Origin: Lachnospiraceae bacterium
Lineage (GTDB): Bacteria; Bacillota; Clostridia; Lachnospirales; Lachnospiraceae
NCBI GenBank assembly: GCA_900770345.1
Contig: CAAGKF010000069.1
Coordinates: forward strand, 1-13,245
Length of the DNA: 13,245 bases
Reading direction: 5' to 3'
Positions 5,783 to 13,245 of the stretch are shown here, one piece after another. A program made the translations under genes and the position numbers. Each line of letters begins with the position of its first letter. Position 1 is the stretch's first letter. Under the pieces are notes generated by a model that was given only the letters and a program-made list of their open reading frames with translations, was not told the origin of the DNA and made no database searches.

Positions 5783-7270
5783 CTATACCAAGTTTGTATA
5801 TCCCATTAGGCTGGCGTCTATGGCTTTGGCTACTTCGCGGCCTTCACGGATGGCCCATACGACCAAGGACTGACCGCGGTGCATGTCTCCGGCTGTGAAG
5901 ACTTTTTCGATGTTGGTTTTGTATTCACCGGGTTCGGTGGCTACGTTGGTTCTGGCGTTGAGCTCTACGCCGAAGGCGTCGGCTACATACTGCTGCGTTC
6001 CTAAAAATCCTGCTGCGATGAGCACCAGATCTGCCTGCAGTTCTCTCTCGCTGCCTTCTACCGGAACCATAAGAGTACGGCCTGTCTCGGGATCTTTCTG
6101 AGGCGCCAGGCTGACTACAATGGCTTTGCATACCTTACCCTCGGCATCTTTTATAAATTCCTTGACTGTGGTCTGATAGATTCGCGGATCGGAGCCGAAG
6201 GAATGAATAGCTTCCTCCTGACCGTAGTCTGTCTTTAATATTCTCGGCCATTCGGGCCAGGTGTTGTCCTCCGTTCTCTTTACAGGAGGCTTCGGCATCA
6301 TTTCCAGCTGGGTAACGGAGGCGCAGCCGTGACGGATGGAGGTTCCCACACAGTCATTTCCGGTATCACCGCCGCCGATGACAATTACATGTTTATCTTT
6401 GGCTGAGATATAATTGCCGTCCTCCAGTTTGGAATCCAGCAGGCTCTTGGTAGTAGCCTTCAGAAAATCTACGGCAAAATAGATTCCCTGGGCATCGCGC
6501 CCCGGCACATTGATATCTCTGGGATTGGAGGCGCCGCAGGCCAGGATAACGCGGTCATATTCCCGGAGGATCTTTCCGGCTTTATAGTTTTTTCCCACAT
6601 CCGCATTGGTAACGAAGGTAACGCCCTCCTGCTTCATGACGTCTATCTTGCGGTCGATCACCCATTTTTCCAGCTTCATATTTGGAATACCGTACATCAG
6701 CAGACCGCCTACACGGTCGCTGCGCTCAAATACGGTAACGCTGTGTCCTCTCTTATTTAACTGATCAGCAGCCGCCAGACCGGAAGGACCGGAACCAATG
6801 ACAGCCACCTTCTTTCCGGTGCGCACCGTAGGCGGCTTTACCTTGGCATAGCCTTCTTTGTAGGCCTTTTCGATGATCGCCCGTTCATTTTCCTTTACTG
6901 TCACCGGATCACCGTTGAGGCCGCAGGTACAGGCCGCCTCACAGGGAGCCGGGCACACGCGTGAGGTAAACTCCGGAAAGCTGTTGGTTCTTTTTAAACG
7001 ATTATAGGCCTGCTGCCAGGTACCTGTATATACAAGATCATTCCACTCAGGAATCAGATTATTTAAGGGACAGCCGCTGACCATACCTTTGATCAGCATG
7101 CCGGACTGGCAGAAGGGAACGCCGCAATCCATGCAGCGGGCGCCCTGTTTCCTCTGTTCTTTTTCACTTAACGGGATGTGGAACTCATTCCAGTTTTTAA
7201 TACGCTCTCCCGGAGCCACTTCCCTGCTGGTTTCACGCTCATATTCTAAGAATCCTGTCATTTTACCCAT
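5783..7270 (-). CDS. gltD: Glutamate synthase (NADPH) small/beta subunit
   Basis: 495 residues, close to the usual beta-subunit length. It transfers electrons from NADPH through FAD to the large subunit, which makes two glutamates from glutamine and 2-oxoglutarate. The N-terminal domain has cysteines at 46, 49, 54, 67 and 106, 110, 114, 116 (CMDCGVPFC; CPAPCEAAC), in keeping with the two 4Fe-4S clusters of this family. The FAD-binding motif GSGPSG is at 159-164, the NADPH-binding motif GGGDTG at 299-304 and the C-terminal FAD motif TAGDMHRGQSLVVWAI is near the end. The start at 7270 is supported by AAGGAGG nine bases upstream. That ribosome site overlaps the gltB stop codon, so translation is probably coupled. 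Related beta-like subunits serve other enzymes, but the adjacent gltB settles the assignment. Confidence 0.96.
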   Translation of the reverse strand: MGKMTGFLEYERETSREVAPGERIKNWNEFHIPLSEKEQRKQGARCMDCGVPFCQSGMLIKGMVSGCPLNNLIPEWNDLVYTGTWQQAYNRLKRTNSFPEFTSRVCPAPCEAACTCGLNGDPVTVKENERAIIEKAYKEGYAKVKPPTVRTGKKVAVIGSGPSGLAAADQLNKRGHSVTVFERSDRVGGLLMYGIPNMKLEKWVIDRKIDVMKQEGVTFVTNADVGKNYKAGKILREYDRVILACGASNPRDINVPGRDAQGIYFAVDFLKATTKSLLDSKLEDGNYISAKDKHVIVIGGGDTGNDCVGTSIRHGCASVTQLEMMPKPPVKRTEDNTWPEWPRILKTDYGQEEAIHSFGSDPRIYQTTVKEFIKDAEGKVCKAIVVSLAPQKDPETGRTLMVPVEGSERELQADLVLIAAGFLGTQQYVADAFGVELNARTNVATEPGEYKTNIEKVFTAGDMHRGQSLVVWAIREGREVAKAIDASLMGYTNLV

Positions 7271-7284
7271 TTGTCCGCACCTCC

Positions 7285-10200
7285 TTAACCTCTGATATTG
7301 GCGTAAAATGCTTCAATCTGCGCCTGCTCGCTGTTGAGACCCTTCTCTTCCATCTGCACGATGGCATTCATCATGCGGCGATAATCATGAGGAACGATCT
7401 TCTTAAATTTCGGCAGGTACTCGCTGAAGTTATCCAGGATCCTCTTGCCTTTTTCAGAATTGGTGTAAGCCACATGCTCCTGAATCAGGCCCTTAAGCTC
7501 CAGAACGTCATATTTATTTGTCACTTCCTCAAAGGACACCAGATCCTTGTTCAGGCGTTTGTAGAAGCTACGGTCCTCATCCAGAACATATGCGATGCCG
7601 CCGCTCATGCCGGCCGCAAAATTCTTGCCGGTAGGACCCAGTACAACAACGCAGCCGCCTGTCATATACTCACAGCCGTGATCGCCTACGCCCTCTACTA
7701 CTGCCGTAGCGCCGGAATTGCGGACACAGAAGCGCTCACCGGCCACACCATTGATAAACGCCTCACCGCTGGTAGCTCCGTAAAGAGCAACGTTTCCTAT
7801 TATAATATTATCCTCAGCCTTAAACGGAACACCCTGAGGCGGATATACAATCAGCTTTCCGCCGGAAAGTCCTTTTCCGAAATAATCGTTGGAATCACCG
7901 ATCAGCTCCAGAGTAAGTCCTTTCGGAATAAATGCACCAAAGCTCTGTCCGCCGCTTCCGCTGCAGTTGATGGTAAAGGTATCCTCCGGCAGGCCTTCCG
8001 GATATTTTCTGGTAATCTCTGATCCGAAGATCGTTCCCAGCGTACGGTTTACATTGGATACATCCACCTGAATACTCTTTTTCTGCCCGTTGTTCAAAGC
8101 GCCCTTTAACTTTTTCAGGAATACACTCTCATCAATCGTTTCATCCAGCTTAAAATCAAATTCCTGTTTCTGGCTGTAGCCCGCCAGCTTCTGATCCTGA
8201 TAAGGATTATTCAGAATTCGGCTGAGGTCAACTTCCTTGGCACGTGCAAAGGAAATTTCCTCTTTCTCTTTCTGACGCAGCAGATCCGTACGTCCCACCA
8301 ACTCATCCACTGTCCGGATGCCCAGCTTTGCCATATATTCACGCAGCTCTTCCGCGATAAATTTCATAAAGTTTACCACATACTCCGGTTTGCCCTTAAA
8401 ACGCTTGCGCAGCTCCGGATTCTGAGTCGCTATACCCATCGGACATGTATCCAGATTGCAGACACGCATCATAACACAGCCCAGTGTCACCAGCGGAGCA
8501 GTGGCAAAACCAAATTCCTCCGCGCCCAGCATACACGCAATCGCCACATCGCGGCCTGTCATCAGCTTGCCGTCTGTCTCCAGGATCACACGGTCACGAA
8601 GTCCGTTCATGATCAGGGACTGATGAGCCTCTGCCACCCCCAGCTCCCAGGGAAGTCCTGCATTGTAAATGGAATTTCTGGGAGCAGCGCCTGTACCGCC
8701 GTCATAGGAGGAGATCAGAATAACCTGAGCACCGGCCTTGGCAACACCGGCAGCTACCGTACCTACCCCCGCCTCTGACACCAGCTTTACGGAAATCCTT
8801 GCTCTGGTATTGGAATTCTTCAGGTCATAGATCAGCTGCGCCAGGTCCTCGATGGAGTAAATATCATGATGCGGCGGCGGAGAGATCAGCGTAACACCCG
8901 TTGTAGAGTGTCTGGTGCGGGCTACCCAGGGATAAACCTTCTTGCCGGGCAGCTGACCGCCCTCACCCGGCTTCGCGCCCTGAGCCATCTTGATCTGAAT
9001 TTCCTGAGCGCTTACGAGATAACGGCTGGTGACGCCGAAACGTCCGGATGCCACCTGCTTGATCGCTGAGCAGCGATTGTTGTTGGCCGGTCCCGGAACC
9101 AGACGGTCAAGACTTTCACCGCCTTCACCGGTATTGGATTTGCCGTGAAGCCGGTTCATTGCGATCGCCAGCGTCTCATGTGCCTCCTGGGAAATAGAAC
9201 CGTAGGACATAGCGCCCGTCTTGAAGCGTCTTACAATGGAATCCACACTTTCCACCTGATCCAGCGGTATGCCTCCGTCCTCCGGATAAGCGAAGTCGAT
9301 CAGAGAACGGAGATGATAGGTCTTGTCGTCTCTGTCCACTTCTGCCGTATAGGCCTTAAAGGTATCGTAGTTTCCGGTTCTTGTGGCCTCCTGAAGCAGA
9401 TGGATCGTCAGTGGGTTATAAAGATGCTCTTCCTGACCGGAACGTGACTTGTGACTTCCCACACTGTCAAGAGTCAGATCCACATCCAGTCCCAGCGGAT
9501 CGAATGCTGCAGAATGAAGAGTATCCACATCATTGGCGATATCCTTTAAGGTAATGCCGCCCACCCGGCTTACCGTATCGGTAAAATATTTATCCACCAC
9601 TTCCTTGCAGATGCCGATGGCCTCGAAGATCTGTGCGCCCTGGTAGGACTGAATAGTGGAAATACCCATCTTGGAAGCGATCTTGACAATACCGTGGAGC
9701 ACTGCCATATCGTAATCATTGACAGCCGCATAATAGTCCTTATCCAGCATCTTGTACTCAATCAGGTTGCGGATGGACTCATGAGCCAGGTAAGGATTGA
9801 TAGCGCAGGCGCCGTAGCCCAGCAGAGTTGCAAAATGATGAACCTCTCTCGGCTCGCCGCTCTCCAGGATCAGAGCCACGCTGGTGCGCTTCTTTGTCCT
9901 TACCAGATACTGCTGCAGAGCAGATACCGCAAGAAGAGAAGGAATCGGAACATGATTCTCATCGATATCACGGTCAGACAGAATAATGATGTTGGTTCCG
10001 TCCTTGTGGGCACGGTCAACTTCCAGGAAAAGGCGGTCGATGGCTTTTTCCAGAGAGGTATTCTTATAATAGGTAATGGGAATAACCTCTACCTTGAAGC
10101 CCGGCTTCTTCATATTTTTAATCTTTAACAGATCGGTTTCTGTAAGGATCGGATTGCTGACCCTCAGGATCTTGCAGTTTTCTGCCTTTTCCTCCAGAAT

Positions 10201-11832
10201 ATTTCCCTCCTCACCTACATAAACCGTAGTTGAGGTGACGATCTCTTCACGGATCGCATCAATCGGAGGATTGGTAACCTGGGCAAACATCTGCTTAAAA
10301 TAGTTGAACAGAGGCTGATGCTTCTTGGAAAGAACAGCCAGAGGAGTATCAACGCCCATGGCCGATACCGCCTCAGCGCCGTTTAAAGCCATGGGAAGAA
10401 TCATGGTCTTATACTGCTCATACGTATATCCATACGTTTTCTGCAGCTGTGAACGATCTTTCTTGGACATCGCCGGTACGCCCTTATTGGGAACCGGAAG
10501 ATCCTTCAGATCGATCAGGTTGGAATCCAGCCATTCACCGTAGGGCTGCTTTGAGGCATAGTAATGCTTCAGTTCCTCATCACTGATCAGTCTTCCCTGA
10601 ACCGTATCCACCAGCAGCATCTTGCCCGGACGGAGACGGTCTTTCTTGATCACATGGGTCTGATCAATGTCGATCGCTCCCACCTCGGAGGACAGGATCA
10701 TATATCCGTTGTCTGTAATATAATATCTGGATGGGCGAAGACCGTTCCGGTCAAGTACAGCTCCCACTACGTCGCCGTCCGTAAACAGAATAGAGGCAGG
10801 TCCGTCCCAGGGCTCCATCATGGTAGCATAGTACCGATAAAAGTCCTTCACCTCGGAATTCATATATTTATCATGCTCCCAGGGAGCAGGCAAGGTTACC
10901 ATTACCGCCAGAGGAAGATCCATGCCGCTCATAACCATAAATTCCAGCGCGTTGTCCAGCATGGCGGAGTCGGAACCTTCCTGATTGATGATCGGAAGTA
11001 CCTTATGCATATCGTACTTGAAATATTCGGACTCCATATTTTCCTCGCGGGCGATCATCTTATCCACATTGCCGCGGATGGTATTGATCTCTCCGTTATG
11101 TACGATAAAACGATAAGGATGGGCTCTCATCCAGCTGGGATTGGTGTTGGTGCTGAAACGTGAGTGAACAATGGCAATGGCCGACTCATAGTCCTCATCC
11201 TGAAGATCCTGAAAGAACAGTCTCAGCTCTCCTACCAGGAACATACCTTTATATACAATGGTGCGGCTGCTTAAGGATACCACATAGGTATCTTCATTAC
11301 TCTGTTCAAATACGCGGCGTACTACATACAGCTTTCTGTCGAAATCCAGACCTTTGTTTACATCCTCCGGCTTTGCCACAAAGCCCTGAGCAATATAGGG
11401 CATCACGTCTACAGCCTTCTTTCCCAGGACCTCGGGAGCAGTGGGGACTACTCTCCAGCCTAAGAAAGTAAGACCTTCCTTCTTGACGATGATCTCGAAC
11501 ATCTTCATCGCCTGATTGCGGGCAAGCTCATCCTGCGGGAAAAAGAACATACCGATTCCGTATTCTCTCTCCCCTCCTACAGTAATTCCGGACTGAGCCG
11601 CTACTTTTCTGAAAAATTTGTGGGAGATCTGCAGCATGATGCCTACGCCGTCACCGGTCTTGCCTTCTGCATCCTTACCGGCTCTGTGCTCCAGATTTTC
11701 CACGATGTGGAGTGCCTGATTGACTGTCTCATGCGTCTTGATGCCCTTGATATTGGCTACTGCTCCGATACCGCAGTTATCATGCTCAAAGCGCTGATCG
11801 TAAAGTCCCGGCAGTTTCTGTTTGGGGTCCAT
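7285..11832 (-). CDS. gltB: Glutamate synthase (NADPH) large/alpha subunit
   Basis: 1515 residues, full length for the family. A 19-residue propeptide precedes Cys20 (HDNCGIGA), the N-terminal nucleophile of the class II glutaminase domain (20 to about 420), which releases ammonia from glutamine. A central domain (about 470-760) follows, then the FMN-binding synthase domain (about 800-1190) with GAKPGEGGQLPG at 952-963. The 3Fe-4S cysteines are C1119, C1125 and C1130 (CVMMRVCNLDTCPMG). The C-terminal glycine-rich beta-helix domain spans about 1240-1440 (SGGQSFGAF, GKGLSGGKL, MTGGCVVVLG). Ammonia is channelled to the FMN site and added to 2-oxoglutarate. AAAGGAAG lies six bases before ATG 11832. 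It forms an operon with gltD. A sigma-A promoter lies about 175 bases upstream, leaving a long leader that may carry regulation. Confidence 0.97.
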   Translation of the reverse strand: MDPKQKLPGLYDQRFEHDNCGIGAVANIKGIKTHETVNQALHIVENLEHRAGKDAEGKTGDGVGIMLQISHKFFRKVAAQSGITVGGEREYGIGMFFFPQDELARNQAMKMFEIIVKKEGLTFLGWRVVPTAPEVLGKKAVDVMPYIAQGFVAKPEDVNKGLDFDRKLYVVRRVFEQSNEDTYVVSLSSRTIVYKGMFLVGELRLFFQDLQDEDYESAIAIVHSRFSTNTNPSWMRAHPYRFIVHNGEINTIRGNVDKMIAREENMESEYFKYDMHKVLPIINQEGSDSAMLDNALEFMVMSGMDLPLAVMVTLPAPWEHDKYMNSEVKDFYRYYATMMEPWDGPASILFTDGDVVGAVLDRNGLRPSRYYITDNGYMILSSEVGAIDIDQTHVIKKDRLRPGKMLLVDTVQGRLISDEELKHYYASKQPYGEWLDSNLIDLKDLPVPNKGVPAMSKKDRSQLQKTYGYTYEQYKTMILPMALNGAEAVSAMGVDTPLAVLSKKHQPLFNYFKQMFAQVTNPPIDAIREEIVTSTTVYVGEEGNILEEKAENCKILRVSNPILTETDLLKIKNMKKPGFKVEVIPITYYKNTSLEKAIDRLFLEVDRAHKDGTNIIILSDRDIDENHVPIPSLLAVSALQQYLVRTKKRTSVALILESGEPREVHHFATLLGYGACAINPYLAHESIRNLIEYKMLDKDYYAAVNDYDMAVLHGIVKIASKMGISTIQSYQGAQIFEAIGICKEVVDKYFTDTVSRVGGITLKDIANDVDTLHSAAFDPLGLDVDLTLDSVGSHKSRSGQEEHLYNPLTIHLLQEATRTGNYDTFKAYTAEVDRDDKTYHLRSLIDFAYPEDGGIPLDQVESVDSIVRRFKTGAMSYGSISQEAHETLAIAMNRLHGKSNTGEGGESLDRLVPGPANNNRCSAIKQVASGRFGVTSRYLVSAQEIQIKMAQGAKPGEGGQLPGKKVYPWVARTRHSTTGVTLISPPPHHDIYSIEDLAQLIYDLKNSNTRARISVKLVSEAGVGTVAAGVAKAGAQVILISSYDGGTGAAPRNSIYNAGLPWELGVAEAHQSLIMNGLRDRVILETDGKLMTGRDVAIACMLGAEEFGFATAPLVTLGCVMMRVCNLDTCPMGIATQNPELRKRFKGKPEYVVNFMKFIAEELREYMAKLGIRTVDELVGRTDLLRQKEKEEISFARAKEVDLSRILNNPYQDQKLAGYSQKQEFDFKLDETIDESVFLKKLKGALNNGQKKSIQVDVSNVNRTLGTIFGSEITRKYPEGLPEDTFTINCSGSGGQSFGAFIPKGLTLELIGDSNDYFGKGLSGGKLIVYPPQGVPFKAEDNIIIGNVALYGATSGEAFINGVAGERFCVRNSGATAVVEGVGDHGCEYMTGGCVVVLGPTGKNFAAGMSGGIAYVLDEDRSFYKRLNKDLVSFEEVTNKYDVLELKGLIQEHVAYTNSEKGKRILDNFSEYLPKFKKIVPHDYRRMMNAIVQMEEKGLNSEQAQIEAFYANIRG

Positions 11833-12007
11833 AACTTTCTTCCTTTCTCTTAAGGCTGACGCGTGACCCTATTATGGGGGATGGGTCGTGGGGTGCGTTC
11901 TCTGCCTTTTATTTTCATTTTCAATCTGTGGGGGAACGGGCTTTCGGCACTTTACCGCGCCGCAGTTTCACGCCATTGTCCTGTTAACGCCCCATAGCTG
12001 TTTTATA
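11833..12007 (-). other. Long 5' leader of gltB, no recognised riboswitch
   Basis: About 175 nt separate the predicted transcript start from the gltB ATG. The upstream half (around 11940-12000) is GC-rich and can form several short imperfect stems, for example CTATGGGG with CCCCCACAG across it. The part near the gene is A-rich, then AAGAGAAAGGAAG. I see no glutamine riboswitch, T-box or clear terminator/antiterminator pair, and no open reading frame worth calling. Confidence 0.4.
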
Positions 12008-12013
12008 AATGGC

Positions 12014-12042
12014 ATGATACTACATTTTTATCCGTTTGTAAA
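12014..12042 (-). promoter_or_regulatory. Sigma-A promoter of gltBD
   Basis: On the minus strand, TTTACA (12037-12042, 5 of 6 consensus) and TATCAT (12014-12019, 5 of 6) are separated by 17 bases. AT-rich DNA lies upstream to about 12120. The rest of the gap, 12043-12162, is AT-rich with nothing else recognised. Confidence 0.65.
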
Positions 12043-12162
12043 CAAGTTTTTTGTTTTAATTTTCAGATAATTAGATTATTTATATTTTTACTGATTATTT
12101 TCTGTTTATTTTTGTGAATATCTATCTGTTTTTTTCTTTACATCTTCAATTTCTCAATATTC

Positions 12163-12201
12163 AGGGCCGGTTTCCTGGAAAATTCCCATGAAACCGGCCC
12201 T
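12163..12201 (-). terminator. Hairpin after the DUF4349 gene, probable terminator
   Basis: Perfect 12-bp arms AGGGCCGGTTTC (12163-12174) and GAAACCGGCCCT (12190-12201) enclose a 15-base loop, 43 bases downstream of the DUF4349 stop. There is no U-run directly after the stem on either strand, so it is either an atypical terminator or an mRNA end-protecting stem. Confidence 0.6.
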
Positions 12202-12244
12202 GCCGCTGCTTCTCTTCTGCTGCTATTCTTCTGCTTCTTCTCTT

Positions 12245-13245
12245 CTACTGCTTCTCATCTTCTGTGCTCTGCTGTTTCGCCCCATCCTCCCTTTGCTGTC
12301 TTTCTGTTTCTGCTTTTCTCTGTCTTTCCGTCTCTTTACCGGATCTTTTCGTTCTCCTGCGTCTGCGTACAAACCAAACAGCCACCAGAATAATTACAAC
12401 AGTCGGCAGCCAGAAGGGACTTGTCACCAGAAAAAGCACTGTCAGATTCGTAATAAGCTCTCCCATAGCCTCCAGATTATCTGCCAGACCCTTCCTGATC
12501 TTTGCAGACACTGGTTCCGGTTCCATGGGAGTGTATTCACTGACTTCCGAAACAGTCAGATATACGGTACTGTAATCCACCTGATTATCATAAAGGCGAA
12601 GCTGTGATTCCATAGCCTCCAGTTCATAGCGGATTTCCGACAGCCGCTGTTCCAAGGCGATGACAGAATCGAGAGAATCCGCTTTCTCCAGCAGCGCCCA
12701 TATACGTTCCTGCTCAATCTCCAGCGATTTTTTACGGCTCTGTGTGTCACTGTATTTCAGTGTCACATCCGTGGTAGTTTCCGATTTGCTGGTCACATTC
12801 CCATTTCCTTCTACGGAGGACACAAAATCATTTAGATGACTACTTGGAATTCTGGCCGTAATCGATGCATATCTGGGGATCGGCTGCCCCCGATAATCCA
12901 GACTGTTTCCGGAGATGTCAGACTGCTCCGCATAGCCTCCCAGCTCACTGATCTTCGCATTCACCGCCTGCACAAGCTGATCAAAATCCTCTGTTTCCAC
13001 ACACATATTCACATTCCGTATCAGCTTTCTGCCTGTTTCATAGGAAGGCGTGACAGACTCCTCGCTTCCCTGTCCAATTGAACCGGAACTTCCTGCGTCT
13101 TCCGCCGGGCCTGTCTCCATCTCCGCCATCTCATTCATGGCCTGAGGTACCGCCGCCAGCCTGTCTCCTCCCCATCCTCCGGCTTTCGCTTCCACATCAT
13201 AAGCCGCTGCCGCAGTCTCCGCCATTGTCATCGAAGCAGAAGACG
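12245..13245 (-). CDS. DUF4349 domain membrane protein, 5' end outside window
   Basis: The frame stays open upstream to the window edge, reading SSASMTMAETAAAAYDVEA with no stop, so the start is probably outside. The ATG at 13231 is an internal methionine rather than a likely start. Numbering from that methionine: residues 1-65 are a low-complexity Gly/Ser/Glu region, as seen after a lipoprotein signal. Residues 67-230 are the DUF4349 domain, from RKLIRNVNMCVETEDF through the heptad-like helical stretch 163-212 to DYSTVYLTVSEV. A membrane helix lies at about 263-288, followed by RRRRRTKR. The tail 289-328 is highly charged (Glu, Arg, Gln) and would be cytosolic. The large domain is expected outside the cell. 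The biochemical role of the family is unknown. A strong hairpin follows the stop, so it is not part of the gltBD unit. Confidence 0.88.
   Translation of the reverse strand, partial: SSASMTMAETAAAAYDVEAKAGGWGGDRLAAVPQAMNEMAEMETGPAEDAGSSGSIGQGSEESVTPSYETGRKLIRNVNMCVETEDFDQLVQAVNAKISELGGYAEQSDISGNSLDYRGQPIPRYASITARIPSSHLNDFVSSVEGNGNVTSKSETTTDVTLKYSDTQSRKKSLEIEQERIWALLEKADSLDSVIALEQRLSEIRYELEAMESQLRLYDNQVDYSTVYLTVSEVSEYTPMEPEPVSAKIRKGLADNLEAMGELITNLTVLFLVTSPFWLPTVVIILVAVWFVRRRRRTKRSGKETERQRKAETERQQREDGAKQQSTEDEKQ

Noticed and set aside
7387..11471. Several plus-strand open frames of 100-211 codons opposite gltB
   Set aside because: They lie wholly opposite a certain gene, lack ribosome sites, and encode nothing recognisable.
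11833..12007. Glutamine riboswitch or T-box in the gltB leader
   Set aside because: I could not find the conserved cores of either element; the stems seen are short and imperfect.

Overview
The window looks like chromosomal DNA of a gut-type Lachnospiraceae (Clostridia, Bacillota). The reasons are the moderate GC content, AGGAGG-type ribosome sites, a two-subunit bacterial glutamate synthase, a DUF4349 protein, a CPA1 antiporter with RCK_C domains and a BTAD-type regulator. This is an inference from gene style; there is no rRNA or other marker. Every gene I can support is on the minus strand, so the window reads right to left.

From right to left: (i) 13245-12245, the 3' part of a DUF4349 membrane protein, followed by a strong hairpin. 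(ii) 12244-11833, a gap of 412 bases holding a good sigma-A promoter and a leader of about 175 nt. (iii) 11832-5783, the glutamate synthase operon gltB-gltD, with a 14-base gap and the gltD ribosome site overlapping the gltB stop. (iv) 5782-5434, a gap of 349 bases holding two tandem copies of a hairpin-rich intergenic repeat and the promoter of the next gene. (v) 5433-3844, a CPA1-type cation/proton antiporter with two RCK_C domains. (vi) 3763-2861, a complete tyrosine recombinase. (vii) 2902-2635, a putative invertible DNA switch. (viii) 2579-1371, a SARP/BTAD-type regulator. (ix) 1189-1, the N-terminal part of a secreted protein with a long acidic linker, running off the left edge.

The outstanding feature is the switch at 2635-2902. 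Two exact 26-bp inverted repeats, each built like a tyrosine-recombinase core site, enclose 216 bp that contain a bidirectional terminator and one outward-facing promoter. The recombinase gene borders the switch, and its last codons lie inside the right repeat. In the orientation shown, the promoter points away from the BTAD regulator and into the 3' end of the recombinase gene (OFF for the regulator). Inversion would aim it at the regulator, with an untranslated leader of about 98 nt. Inversion would also shorten the recombinase from 300 to 295 residues through a stop codon made at the junction. The simplest model is phase-variable expression of the regulator, which may in turn control the adjacent secreted protein. 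The repeats, promoter, terminator and junction stop are read directly from the sequence; that the switch works, and its targets, are inference.

The rest is core metabolism and ion homeostasis: glutamate synthesis from glutamine and 2-oxoglutarate, and K+ or Na+/H+ exchange.
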